From NCBI RefSeq assembly GCF_008369915.1, contig NZ_VSRN01000001.1, forward strand, positions 2,848,501 through 2,912,500: a stretch of DNA of 64,000 nucleotides, written 5' to 3'. The position numbers and the translations under genes were made by a program. Shown piece after piece: positions 8,128-16,319 of this stretch (position 1 is the first letter of the stretch; every line of letters starts with the position of its first letter). Below the pieces are notes generated by a model. The model was not told where the DNA came from and searched no databases. It saw only the letters and a program-made list of their open reading frames with translations. Origin of the DNA: Dyadobacter sp. UC 10. Lineage in GTDB: Bacteria; Bacteroidota; Bacteroidia; Cytophagales; Spirosomataceae.

Positions 8128-10080
8128 CTAATTTTCCTTGACTGGCGCAGCCTTAGGGCTTTGGCGAAACGCTGCTACCAGGTTAATAGCAAAACTCCTT
8201 CCGGGCATTGCATAGTTTTGGGTATTTAAATAAAATGTATTCGAAACATTGTTTACCTGGCCCTGGATCCGCAAATATACCCCCGCGAATGGAATCGTAA
8301 CTTCCCCAATCAAATTTACCAATGCATATTCTTTTAGGAACGTAGCGTTATCGAAGGTAGTGTAGCGTTTACCAACCGATTGCATCTGAGCAGTTAATCT
8401 TGCGATTTTATATTGAAAGAAAAAATGCAGTCCCGCGCTGTGAATAGGGACAAACCGCAACTGCTTACCGATCACGTCAACAGAATAGGCATCATAAGCT
8501 TTTTCCTGTACACTTTTATTGAATGCATAATTAAAATTCAGACCTGATTTTAGTATGTCAAAGCTACGCCGCCAGCCTAGCTGGAGCTCAATGCCGCGGG
8601 CGAGTACCTGCTGCAAATTTTCGATGCGGTAGTTTTTCACCGGATTCCAGTAGGTCCAGTCTTTGATCCTGTTATGATAACCTGTAACGGAAGTTGTAAA
8701 AACATCGTCATAAGAGGTACGCACAGTTTGTTCCAGCCCGATTTCCTTATTCCAGCCACTTTCCGGCCTGATATTCGGGTTGCCCAAAACCGCCCAGTAA
8801 CGTTCATTCATAGTTGGTACCCGATAGCTTCTTGAGAGCGCGCTTTTGAGTTTCAGCTGATAATGATGTTCCTGAACCAACTGATATTCACCACCTAACG
8901 ATGGAGTGAATGGAGGATTGAAGCCGGTTATCAATGCTTGTCTCAGATTCAGGGAAGCCACCAGCCGCTGATTTACCTGCCAGCGGGTGAGCAGAAAAAG
9001 GTCAGCGCGGTTTTCAGTAATGAGACGTTTTTCATAACCCGGCACACTTGTGCGGTAATGCGTCCATTCAGCGCCGGCTTTCACGTAAATGCCGCTCCCG
9101 GGAGTCTGCATATTCCAGCTGAAATCATGTTCCGCGCGGGAGGAAAATTTATCCGTAACCGCGTGATCCGGATTGTCAAAATCACCTTTGGCATAATCAA
9201 TCACATCTCTTACCCAGGCCGTGCGAAGTGTAAGGTCGCGGGCGCGGTATCGTAGCATGGTCCGGTAAGCTTCGGTGAGGGTAAGTTCCCGCCCGGCCAG
9301 ATTGTCGGGTGAAGTAGTTAGTCTGTTGCTCGTCAGCCAAACGTGTGCGGAAATTTCCTGGTCCTTTTTTGAGGTCAGAAAAATGTCCTGGATCAACCCT
9401 CTTTGCGAAGCTTCGGCAGGCAGCAACGCATAATCCCTCCTTTGCGAATGAGGAAAATGATTGTTCAAACGATTCCAGTAGCCGCTTGTTTTGGCCGACA
9501 TACTCCATTGTTTATTTAGCGTCGAATGGTATCTGCCCACAAATTGCATCTGATAATTGTCAAAACTCTCGAGCTGACCGGCTATCGATACTTCAGTTGT
9601 TTTATTTTGATGTTCGCTGCTGAGCAAAATACTTCCCCCCACCGCGTCAGTACCAACTATGCTGGCCGCAGATCCAAACTGTACCGACAATGCATCGAAT
9701 CCGGCGACAGGGATCGTGGAAAAATCGGTTTGCCCCAAAGTAGGCGAATTGATATTTAATCCATTCCAAAGCACGGCAGTATGGTTGGCAGAAGTTCCCC
9801 TGAAAAATGCGGTGGTCAGCTGGCCCGGACCATATTTGTTGAATGCAATGGGTGTGAAAACGGATAACAGGTCGGCTATGTTCTGGAATTTATATGTATA
9901 AAGTGTCGCAGAGTCTATCTGCTGTATTTTCAGGCCGCTCATGAATTTTTCCGGAACGAAACCTCTGATATTGACCGGCATTAGCGCAATGGAATCTGTT
10001 TGTGCATGACTACTATTTCCGGATAATAAAATACCCGCCGTCAAGCCAACAAACAATGCAAAAGTCTGGTTAATAGTCAA
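8128..10080 (-). CDS. TonB-dependent outer-membrane receptor, BtuB-like (vitamin B12)
   Basis: 650 residues: a signal peptide (about 1-27, ending SSHAQ), a plug domain (about 35-155, with LLSVFTPIAFNKYGPG, FRGTSANHTAVLWNG and DAVGGSILL), then a 22-strand-type beta-barrel rich in aromatic alternation to the end (YALVNLIGEVTIPF, GRSFAINLVAAF). There is no N-terminal carboxypeptidase-like extension of the SusC type, so it belongs to the small siderophore/cobalamin receptor class. A cobalamin riboswitch lies immediately upstream, and a BtuG-like lipoprotein follows. Together these make B12 or a related corrinoid the likely cargo. Transport energy would come from TonB-ExbBD, which is not encoded in this window. 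Confidence 0.9.
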   Translation of the reverse strand: MTINQTFALFVGLTAGILLSGNSSHAQTDSIALMPVNIRGFVPEKFMSGLKIQQIDSATLYTYKFQNIADLLSVFTPIAFNKYGPGQLTTAFFRGTSANHTAVLWNGLNINSPTLGQTDFSTIPVAGFDALSVQFGSAASIVGTDAVGGSILLSSEHQNKTTEVSIAGQLESFDNYQMQFVGRYHSTLNKQWSMSAKTSGYWNRLNNHFPHSQRRDYALLPAEASQRGLIQDIFLTSKKDQEISAHVWLTSNRLTTSPDNLAGRELTLTEAYRTMLRYRARDLTLRTAWVRDVIDYAKGDFDNPDHAVTDKFSSRAEHDFSWNMQTPGSGIYVKAGAEWTHYRTSVPGYEKRLITENRADLFLLTRWQVNQRLVASLNLRQALITGFNPPFTPSLGGEYQLVQEHHYQLKLKSALSRSYRVPTMNERYWAVLGNPNIRPESGWNKEIGLEQTVRTSYDDVFTTSVTGYHNRIKDWTYWNPVKNYRIENLQQVLARGIELQLGWRRSFDILKSGLNFNYAFNKSVQEKAYDAYSVDVIGKQLRFVPIHSAGLHFFFQYKIARLTAQMQSVGKRYTTFDNATFLKEYALVNLIGEVTIPFAGVYLRIQGQVNNVSNTFYLNTQNYAMPGRSFAINLVAAFRQSPKAAPVKEN

Positions 10081-10147
10081 TTTAGATACTTCCTCAGCTG
10101 GTTGATAGTCTTTTGCCTCTCCTCCGAAAGCATTCAGAACTAATGGT

Positions 10148-10316
10148 TATGGCAGGTCTCCTGGCTCGTCTTTTGTTCCTGCGCCTTCCCGTTTTTTTAC
10201 AGTGGCTTGAAGATCAGGTCAATGGATCAGACTTACAGTTGCGGGGACAGCTTCCGGTTTGAACGAAATTCCCTATTAAGCCACAAGCGCAATTTGAAAT
10301 TGCAGCGGGCACCAAA
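10148..10316 (-). promoter_or_regulatory. Cobalamin (AdoCbl) riboswitch
   Basis: Read on the minus strand the region shows GGTGCCCGC near its 5' end, then GGGAATTTCG, the core GCTGTCCCCGCAACTGTA, the GCCACTG element, and the B12 box GAGCCAGGAGACCTGCC (10151-10167). These appear in the canonical order and at normal spacing. It lies in the leader of the BtuB-like receptor gene and would repress it when adenosylcobalamin is plentiful. Confidence 0.96.
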
Positions 10317-10322
10317 CGCGCG

Positions 10323-10330
10323 CAAAGTTA
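10323..10330 (-). promoter_or_regulatory. -7 promoter box for the B12 uptake operon
   Basis: TAACTTTG on the minus strand, just 5' of the riboswitch, fits TAnnTTTG. I could not find a convincing -33 TTTG. Confidence 0.5.
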
Positions 10331-10390
10331 GCCATTTGCATTGATTTAACTACCGACCATCTTATCCCTTATCTTTGCGCAAAATTCAAT

Positions 10391-11329
10391 TTGTTGGCTT
10401 CGCTATCTGAAATTCACACTCCCGATGCCCCGCTGAAAGGTATTTATCTGATGCTAGGGGCAGCTTTTTTCTTCGCACTCACATCCGCCATTTCCAAATG
10501 GCTGGGCCGGGAGTTCCATATTGTGCAGCTTGTATTTTTCAGAAATATTGTCGGCGTGGTCTTCATTGCAACGAGCATTTGGAAACGCCCGTTAGTGCAG
10601 CAGGGAGGAAAACTGGGTTTGCTGATCTTTCGGGGGATAGTCGGCACACTTTCGCTTTATATGCTCTTTTATGCAATTCAAACGCTGGGACTAGGGCGCG
10701 CGTCGACTTATCAATATACTTACCCTATTTTCCTCGCATTGTTTTCATGGCTTCTGCTGGGCGAAACCTTGAACTCGCGCGAGTGGCTGGCCATTTTTAT
10801 TGGTTTTGCAGGAATTCTTTTTGTTTTCCGGCCGGACGTGTCGATCTCGCTTCGGGACAATGCACTGGGACTCGGTAATGCATTGCTTACTGCCGTTTCC
10901 TATTTGTCGATTCGCCAGCTCGGGGTTGTTTATGACACCCGCGCGATCATTTTATCCTTTATGTTAAGTGGAATAGTGATGCCTGTTATTTCAATGTTCG
11001 TAGGTACTTACTATCCTATGGAAAACATGGATTTTCTGATTGGAACCTTCAAGTGGCCTGTTAATTTGTTTCAATGGCTGGGTTTCCTTGCTTTGGGGCT
11101 TACAGCATTGCTGGGGCAAAAAATGCTGACACAATCTTTTACGCATGACAAGGCTGGCAGAGTCGCCGCTATTGGTTATTCAAATATTCTGTTTTCTGTT
11201 TTAATCGGATTTTTGATGGGCGAATCTTTTCCGTCGGTTTCTGTGTTGACAGGAATGCTGCTGATTGTGGCGGGAGGTATTTTGATTTCTTTCGCGAAGC
11301 AAAAACAAAAGGTTACCGGGGAAAATTGA
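10391..11329 (+). CDS. DMT-family (EamA) inner-membrane transporter
   Basis: 312 residues with about ten hydrophobic helices in two EamA repeats (roughly 18-150 and 160-305). The first repeat begins KGIYLMLGAAFFFALTSAISKWL and has the typical GEXL turn (LLLGETLNSREWLAI). The second repeats it at IGFLMGESFPSVSVLTGMLLI. The substrate cannot be told. The start is uncertain: TTG codons at 10391 and 10394 include the whole first helix, while ATG at 10451 has an AAAGG ten bases before it but cuts the helix. A TATCTTTG box at 10370-10377 fits a promoter close to the TTG start. The gene is divergent from the B12 operon; nothing shows that it is part of it. Confidence 0.88.
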   Translation: MLASLSEIHTPDAPLKGIYLMLGAAFFFALTSAISKWLGREFHIVQLVFFRNIVGVVFIATSIWKRPLVQQGGKLGLLIFRGIVGTLSLYMLFYAIQTLGLGRASTYQYTYPIFLALFSWLLLGETLNSREWLAIFIGFAGILFVFRPDVSISLRDNALGLGNALLTAVSYLSIRQLGVVYDTRAIILSFMLSGIVMPVISMFVGTYYPMENMDFLIGTFKWPVNLFQWLGFLALGLTALLGQKMLTQSFTHDKAGRVAAIGYSNILFSVLIGFLMGESFPSVSVLTGMLLIVAGGILISFAKQKQKVTGEN

Positions 11330-11393
11330 ATTTATTTTCTCACTTTCAATAAGTTGTTAAACTGTTTTGTTGAACAGACCAAAATGACATCGT

Positions 11394-11954
11394 ATGAAAA
11401 ACTTCATTCCAAGGATCTTTATTTTTTTAGCAGTAACATTGGCGCTTACTGGCTTTCGGTCCGATTCTGTGACACGCAGCGAGGACCAGATACATTGGCT
11501 GACGATCGAGGAAGCGTTCGAAAAGGTAAAAAAAGAGCCTAAAAAAGTCATGATCGATTTATATACCGACTGGTGCGGCTGGTGCAAGGTAATGGACCGG
11601 GAGACTTTCAAAAATAAGGCCGTCGTAGCGTATGTTAATGCAAAATATTACGCTGTAAAACTGGATGCGGAGCAGAGGAAGACTATTGTTTTGGGAGATA
11701 AAAAATTCGAATTCCTGCCTCAGGGGGCGAAAGGCATCAATCAAATCGCACTGGCGCTCACAAATAACCAGCCAAGTTTTCCTACCACTGTTTTTCTGGA
11801 CGATCAGTTTAATATGATCCAGCCGCTCGCCGGTTACCTCAAACCCAAAGAATTCCACGAAGTGATCACATTCTTCGGCGAGGATTTTTATAAAAAGGAA
11901 GACTTCGAAAATTATAAGGCGAAGACTTATAAAGAGAAATACCGGACGAAGTAA
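11394..11954 (+). CDS. Exported thioredoxin-fold protein
   Basis: 186 residues. A signal peptide (MKNFIPRIFIFLAVTLALTG) precedes a thioredoxin domain with active site WCGWC (Cys 61 and 64) and the cis-proline loop SFPTTVF (Pro 129). The layout matches the DUF255/thioredoxin_7-like periplasmic thiol proteins of Bacteroidota that reduce or isomerise disulfides. No partner such as CcdA/DsbD lies nearby. The ATG at 11394 is the only start that gives the signal peptide. The convergent prfA stop follows after three bases, with no room for a terminator. The physiological substrate is unknown. Confidence 0.9.
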   Translation: MKNFIPRIFIFLAVTLALTGFRSDSVTRSEDQIHWLTIEEAFEKVKKEPKKVMIDLYTDWCGWCKVMDRETFKNKAVVAYVNAKYYAVKLDAEQRKTIVLGDKKFEFLPQGAKGINQIALALTNNQPSFPTTVFLDDQFNMIQPLAGYLKPKEFHEVITFFGEDFYKKEDFENYKAKTYKEKYRTK

Positions 11955-11957
11955 GTT

Positions 11958-13031
11958 CTAAACAGTTTCTCCTTCCTGCATTTTCTCTGTATTCTCCGCT
12001 ATACGCAACCTTTCGATAAATTCTGCTATATCTCCCTCCATGACTGCTGGAAGGTTGTAGACTGTGTAGCCGATCCGGTGATCTGTGATCCGGCTTTGCG
12101 GGTAGTTATAGGTACGGATCTTGTCCGAACGATCGCCGCTGCCGACCATTGATTTACGTTGCGAACTGATCGCATCGTTGTGTTTCTTTAATTCGATCTC
12201 ATACAGTCGCGACCTCAGGACGCCCAACGCACGATCTTTATTTTTCAGCTGCGAACGCTCATCCTGGCAGCTTACAACCAGCCCCGAAGGAATGTGGGTA
12301 AGCCGTACCGCCGAATAAGTCGTGTTAACCGACTGTCCGCCGGCTCCGGACGATTGAAAAGTATCGACCCTCACATCATTCATATTAATCTGCACATCCA
12401 CCTCTTCTGCTTCCGGCAGTACTGCGACGGATGCTGCGGAAGTATGGATGCGGCCCTGTGATTCTGTCTGTGGAACGCGCTGAACCCTGTGTACGCCCGA
12501 TTCAAACTTCATTTTTCCGTACACATCTTCGCCTTCTACTTTGCAGATAATCTCTTTATAACCGCCATTGGTACCTTCGGTGAAATCCATAATGGAAGAC
12601 CGCCAGCCCATTTTTTCAAAAAATCTTTGGTACATTCTGAATAAATCGCCTGCGAAAATTGCAGCCTCATCGCCGCCGGTGCCGCCGCGGATTTCGAGAA
12701 TTATATTCCTGCTGTCATTCGGATCTTTCGGGATCAGTAGTTCTTTGATCGCCAGTTCGAGGTCTTCCAATTTCGGGGCCAGCTCATCGAGTTCTTCCTT
12801 GGCCATCTCGCGCAGCTCTTCGTCTTTTTCCGTCGCGATGAGCTCCTTGGTGCCGGCAATATCCTTTTGTAATTTCTGATAAAGCGCATAATGTTCCACG
12901 ATCCTTCCCAGGTCTTTATACTCCTTACTTATTTTGGAATAACGGGTGGAATCAGAGACAATTTCCGGCTGAATAATTTGTTGGGAAACCTCCTCAAAAC
13001 GTTCTTTTATGGCCTCTAACTTATCGATCAT
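11958..13031 (-). CDS. prfA: Peptide chain release factor 1
   Basis: Terminates translation at UAA and UAG stop codons. 357 residues. The catalytic GGQ is at 231-233 within SSGAGGQSVNTTYSAVRLTH. The codon-reading loop VPQTESQGRIHTS (about 186-198) is of the RF1 type, with PQT in the place of the usual PAT/PVT tripeptide. The coiled-coil N-terminal domain (residues 1-100) and the C-terminal RITDHR region are complete. The ATG at 13031 follows a TATCTTTG -7 box by about 38 bases. It ends three bases from the convergent thioredoxin-like gene. Confidence 0.98.
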   Translation of the reverse strand: MIDKLEAIKERFEEVSQQIIQPEIVSDSTRYSKISKEYKDLGRIVEHYALYQKLQKDIAGTKELIATEKDEELREMAKEELDELAPKLEDLELAIKELLIPKDPNDSRNIILEIRGGTGGDEAAIFAGDLFRMYQRFFEKMGWRSSIMDFTEGTNGGYKEIICKVEGEDVYGKMKFESGVHRVQRVPQTESQGRIHTSAASVAVLPEAEEVDVQINMNDVRVDTFQSSGAGGQSVNTTYSAVRLTHIPSGLVVSCQDERSQLKNKDRALGVLRSRLYEIELKKHNDAISSQRKSMVGSGDRSDKIRTYNYPQSRITDHRIGYTVYNLPAVMEGDIAEFIERLRIAENTEKMQEGETV

Positions 13032-13068
13032 CTTTATTGAATATCTTTGGCAAGCTACATTTGGGGCA

Positions 13069-13076
13069 CAAAGATA
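13069..13076 (-). promoter_or_regulatory. -7 promoter box for prfA
   Basis: TATCTTTG on the minus strand about 38 bases before the prfA ATG fits TAnnTTTG. No good -33 element is visible. Confidence 0.4.
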
Positions 13077-13161
13077 CGTAATTTAGCTGTAATGAATGTG
13101 GAACACTGTTCCTGGCTGAGCAGCGCCTGATCGTTTTGCCTTTTAAAAGTTTTAAATTAAA

Positions 13162-13743
13162 ATGAAAACAAATTTTTATATCCTCATAATGATTCTGGTG
13201 ATTTCAGCCTGCGATTCCGGCGGCCGCGTGGAGCAGACCAAAGAACTTACCAAAGAAATCAAAGCCTCTCAGATCAAACGGGTTACGAATACGCAGCTGG
13301 TTTATTCGGCAAATGAATGGGGGAAGAAAATCGCACAGATCGCAGAAAAATCCCTGAATGCGGAAATCGAAAAGAATCCGGAAAGTGGAAAAGACTTTTG
13401 TAAAAATGTTGCCGGTATTCCTGTAATCGCCGCCCTGGAAAAGGAATATGGCGTAAAAGTGGAGCTCCTGGGAGCGGACGATGTTAAAAGTGCCCGGTTG
13501 GATCCAAAAGAAAGGGAATTACTGGACGCATATTTGTTCAGCGCGAAAGGAAAAATTACGGCCGGAGACAATTTACAGCAGCTGGGGGATACGCTGTTGG
13601 TTTACAATGCGCCCCTGCCAAGTGAAAGTGTTATTTGCAAAACCTGCTCAGACAGTACAGCGGTGCCTTTCTCAGTATGGAGATTATTATTTAACAAAAA
13701 AGACATTATCAGGAAACTGGATGCGAAGCAGTTGAAAAAGTAG
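13162..13743 (+). CDS. Lipoprotein resembling the DUF3365/Tll0287 family, without heme motif
   Basis: 193 residues with signal MKTNFYILIMILVIS and lipobox Cys 17 (ISAC). The middle (AEKSLNAEIEK..GKDFCKNVAGIPVIAALEKEYGVKVELLG) and the end (PLPSESVICKTCSDST) look like the Tll0287-like sensor fold. Those proteins normally carry a CxxCH heme site at the place where this one has CKTCS, so covalent heme binding is unlikely. It lies 26 bases before another lipoprotein gene on the same strand, and the two may be co-transcribed. The family match is from memory of the pattern, so I hold it loosely; otherwise it is an unknown lipoprotein. Confidence 0.65.
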   Translation: MKTNFYILIMILVISACDSGGRVEQTKELTKEIKASQIKRVTNTQLVYSANEWGKKIAQIAEKSLNAEIEKNPESGKDFCKNVAGIPVIAALEKEYGVKVELLGADDVKSARLDPKERELLDAYLFSAKGKITAGDNLQQLGDTLLVYNAPLPSESVICKTCSDSTAVPFSVWRLLFNKKDIIRKLDAKQLKK

Positions 13744-13769
13744 TTTTTGGTTTTAAAACATCAGGACTA

Positions 13770-14681
13770 ATGTATAAAAAGCTGACAAGTTTTTTCGCTG
13801 CAATCGCTATCATACTATGCTTTGCAGGATGTGGTTCCGATCATGCACCTAATTACACGCTTGTTTTTCAATCGGATTTTGGCTTGAAGGACGGGGCGGT
13901 CTCGGCGATGAAAGGTGTAGCTTCCGGGGTTTCCAAAGAAATCCGGATTTATGACGTGACCCACGAAATCCCTGCTTACAATATCTGGGAAGCATCTTTT
14001 CGCCTTGTTCAAACTGCTCCCTACTGGCCAGCCGGAACGGTTTTCGTCTCTGTGGTCGATCCCGGCGTGGGGACCGAACGGAAGTCTGTCGTGCTGTTAA
14101 CGGAAACCGGGCATTACTTTGTCACTCCCGATAACGGTACGCTTACACTGGTCGCGGAGCAAATGGGTATCAAAGAGGTGCGTGAAATCGACGAGGTAAC
14201 TAACCGGCGGAAAAATTCGGAAGAGTCATACACCTTTCATGGAAGGGACGTATATGCATTTACCGGCGCAAGATTGGCTTCAAGGGCGATTTCGTTTGTA
14301 GAGGTCGGTTCAAAGCTGCCTGCCGAAGTAGTCAAAATACCCTATCAGAAAGCGCGCTTTGAAAATGGGCACGTGTTGGGCAGCATTCCGATATTGGATA
14401 TTCAATATGGTAATGTGTGGACGAATATTGATAGAAAGCTTTTCGATAACCTGAAACTCAAAGTCGGTGACGATATTAACGTGCAGGTGTCAAAGGGGGA
14501 TTCCGGCGTTTTCAAGGGTAAAGTTCGCTATGTAAATACGTTTGGAGATGTTCCGGAGGGAAAATCGGTCGGGTATTTTAATAGCCTGCTCCAATTCTCC
14601 CTCGGCATCAACATGGGCAATTTTTCACAAAAATATGGTGTCGGAAGTGGAAATGACTGGCGGATCGAATTGACCCGATAA
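13770..14681 (+). CDS. SAM hydroxide adenosyltransferase-family lipoprotein (DUF62), exported
   Basis: 303 residues. The core from about residue 30 carries the family signatures FQSDFGLKDGAVSAMKGV, YDVTHEIPAYN, FVSVVDPGVGTERK and TPDNGTLTLV. Characterised members split S-adenosylmethionine into adenosine and methionine, and related enzymes act on fluoride or chloride. Unlike those cytoplasmic enzymes this one begins with a lipoprotein signal (MYKKLTSFFAAIAIILCFAGC, Cys 21). It should therefore sit in the periplasm or outer membrane, where SAM is not expected. The real substrate may be different. It follows the preceding lipoprotein gene closely and ends four bases from a convergent aldo/keto reductase gene. 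Confidence 0.88.
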   Translation: MYKKLTSFFAAIAIILCFAGCGSDHAPNYTLVFQSDFGLKDGAVSAMKGVASGVSKEIRIYDVTHEIPAYNIWEASFRLVQTAPYWPAGTVFVSVVDPGVGTERKSVVLLTETGHYFVTPDNGTLTLVAEQMGIKEVREIDEVTNRRKNSEESYTFHGRDVYAFTGARLASRAISFVEVGSKLPAEVVKIPYQKARFENGHVLGSIPILDIQYGNVWTNIDRKLFDNLKLKVGDDINVQVSKGDSGVFKGKVRYVNTFGDVPEGKSVGYFNSLLQFSLGINMGNFSQKYGVGSGNDWRIELTR

Positions 14682-14685
14682 AGGC

Positions 14686-15561
14686 TTATTTTCCCGTCGC
14701 CTGATATATTTCGTACCAATCCTCACGGGTCAATTTTATTTCAGAAGCGCTCGCTGCATTCCTGATCCGCGCCTCAGACAAAGACCCGATAATGGGGAGT
14801 GTTCCCAGCTTCATGAGCCACGCTACGGCAGTTTGTTCGATATTGGCGTTGTATTTTTTTCCAACTTCTTCCAGTTTCATTCTCAGGCGAACTACTTTTT
14901 CGTCTGTGCCATTCAAAATCTTACCTCCCGCAAGCGGAGCCCAGGCAAGTGGCTTGCTGAAACTTTGCTTGATAAAATCAATGCGGCCGTCTTCAATGGC
15001 CGAAGTATTCATGAGATTGAGTTCGATGTGATTGGTAACAATCGGGATCCTGAGGTAGGAGGCCAGTAATTGATGTTGGAAAACGGTAAAATTCGCAACA
15101 CCGATATGACGTGTTTTGCCTGATTTTACAATTTCCGCAAGCGCAGTAGCCGTCTCTTCCGGGTCGGACAGAAAATCACTCTGGTGTAACAGAAAAATAT
15201 CAAGATAATCAGTCCTAAGCCTTTTTAACGAGCCATTGATACTGTTAACAATATGATCCCGGGAAGTATCATAATAGGTAAGGTACTTGTTCGCCGATTG
15301 CCTTATCCCGCATTTGCTGAATAAAACGATATCCTCCCTTTTAAAAGATTTATTATGAATAATCTTACCGAAATGCTCTTCGATGCTTCCATTTCCATAA
15401 ACATCGGCATGGTCAAAAGTATTTATTCCTAGTTCGAGACAGAGGTTGATTGTTTTTTCGATCTGTGAAGTCGTTGCTGTACCTTCATCAGTCCATCGCC
15501 AAAAACCATAAATTGCTTCTGAAACTTTTGGTCCTGAGTCGCTTAGGCTTACTTTTTTCAT
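14686..15561 (-). CDS. Aldo/keto reductase
   Basis: NADPH-dependent oxidoreductase of the YdhF-like branch, 291 residues, TIM-barrel. Likely catalytic tetrad: Asp50 (NTFDHADVYG), Tyr55, Lys83 (LFSKCG) and His126 (FLLHQSD). The cofactor end IIGSLSEARI near residue 265 fits the family's phosphate-binding segment. The substrate is unknown. The ATG at 15561 gives a normal MKKVSLSDSGPKVSEAIYGFWRW start. A TATTTTTG box lies on the minus strand at 15585-15592. It converges with the exported SAM-transferase relative with four bases between stops. Confidence 0.93.
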   Translation of the reverse strand: MKKVSLSDSGPKVSEAIYGFWRWTDEGTATTSQIEKTINLCLELGINTFDHADVYGNGSIEEHFGKIIHNKSFKREDIVLFSKCGIRQSANKYLTYYDTSRDHIVNSINGSLKRLRTDYLDIFLLHQSDFLSDPEETATALAEIVKSGKTRHIGVANFTVFQHQLLASYLRIPIVTNHIELNLMNTSAIEDGRIDFIKQSFSKPLAWAPLAGGKILNGTDEKVVRLRMKLEEVGKKYNANIEQTAVAWLMKLGTLPIIGSLSEARIRNAASASEIKLTREDWYEIYQATGK

Positions 15562-15593
15562 TCCAATGAAAATTTGATTCGGTGCAAAAATAT

Positions 15594-15950
15594 TTATTTC
15601 TCCATTCGTTTATCTTTTACGATCAGATAAAAATCGTTTTCAAGTTCGAGATAACCGTAGTCATAAACAAAATAGTACACACTTCCTTTCAATGTAGGAC
15701 GTATGCTGGTGATCAGATTGAAATCAAATCCCTTCAAGATCAATGCACTTTTGGTAGTCTTCGATTTATCCTCCGGGCAAAGATCCTCGAGGATCCTGCG
15801 ATTTTTCCGAAGCTGGTTGTTCATGTTTCTGACGATATTATAAGAGTCAGAGTTCAGTCGGTTATTGTAGCTATTCCGGCACATATCTGAGCAGAACTTC
15901 TTGTCTACTCTACCTATTAATGGTTTTCCGCATTCCAGGCAGTTTTTCAT
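15594..15950 (-). CDS. Zinc-ribbon protein (DUF2116-like N-terminus), function unknown
   Basis: 118 residues. The first 30 hold two cysteine pairs (CLEC at 4-7 and CSDMC at 20-24) with KKFCSDMCRNSYNNRL, a treble-clef/zinc-ribbon of the DUF2116 kind. The remainder (RNMNNQLRKNRRILEDL.., then a beta-rich YYFVYDYGYLELENDFYLIV) is unlike anything I can name. It is read leftwards just before the aldo/keto reductase gene (32 bases), so the two may share a transcript. The pattern recurs as a conserved small gene in Bacteroidota. A role in nucleic-acid or protein binding is only a guess. Confidence 0.75.
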   Translation of the reverse strand: MKNCLECGKPLIGRVDKKFCSDMCRNSYNNRLNSDSYNIVRNMNNQLRKNRRILEDLCPEDKSKTTKSALILKGFDFNLITSIRPTLKGSVYYFVYDYGYLELENDFYLIVKDKRMEK

Positions 15951-16319
15951 TTTGGAATAATTGGATTTAAGTCCGCCTCTGGACTCACAGTGTGTATACC
16001 TCTACCGCCGCAATATAACAAAATTCACGAAAGCGAGGGAAGGTGCATTTTCCGCTTGCAAACGGGTATACCCGACTGTAATCATTTAAAACAGGTAACT
16101 ATATAGGAGTTGGGACAAGGTGGTAAAAGCGGGCGACTGCCCTAAAAGTGGACTTTTTAGAAGAAGCTGAAAATCCTTTAGTGTCAATACACTTAGACCT
16201 TCTCATGGTCGGGACAGACAACTTTAAATCAAAGAGCGGGTCAACCTCCTAATAGCGCCTTCATCTAGTTCAGGGCTTCCAGGGTACGGTCAGTACCGGG
16301 GTTGGAATCTTATTATTTC
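15951..16319. other. Gene-free stretch at left edge of the accessory island, rich in short hairpins
   Basis: 369 bases with no credible gene. From 16131 to 16297 at least five compact hairpins occur: GGGC/GCCC (16131-16142), CTAAAAG/CTTTTTAG (16142-16160), AGTGT/ACACT (16180-16193), GACC/GGTC (16196-16210) and GGTAC/GTACC (16283-16297). The left copy of the island's inverted repeat (16098-16119) lies just before them. This could be a structured RNA or a mobile-element end. I cannot match it to a known RNA family. Confidence 0.45.
16098..16119 (+). repeat. Left copy of island-flanking inverted repeat
   Basis: 22 bases: ACTATATA, then GGAG, then TTGGGACAAG. The reverse complement of 20346-20367 matches at 20 of 22 positions, the two copies pointing towards each other across 4.2 kb. 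Confidence 0.55.

Noticed and set aside
10340..10390. Second riboswitch or shared B12 control for the DMT transporter
   Set aside because: The aptamer lies wholly on the other strand and the DMT start is within a few bases of its own -7 box, leaving no room for a regulatory leader.
16250..16312. A tRNA-like stretch (CATCTAGTTCAGG .. GGGGTTGGAATC)
   Set aside because: No acceptor stem, the T-arm does not pair and the anticodon arm is not closed. At most a very degraded tRNA; not called.
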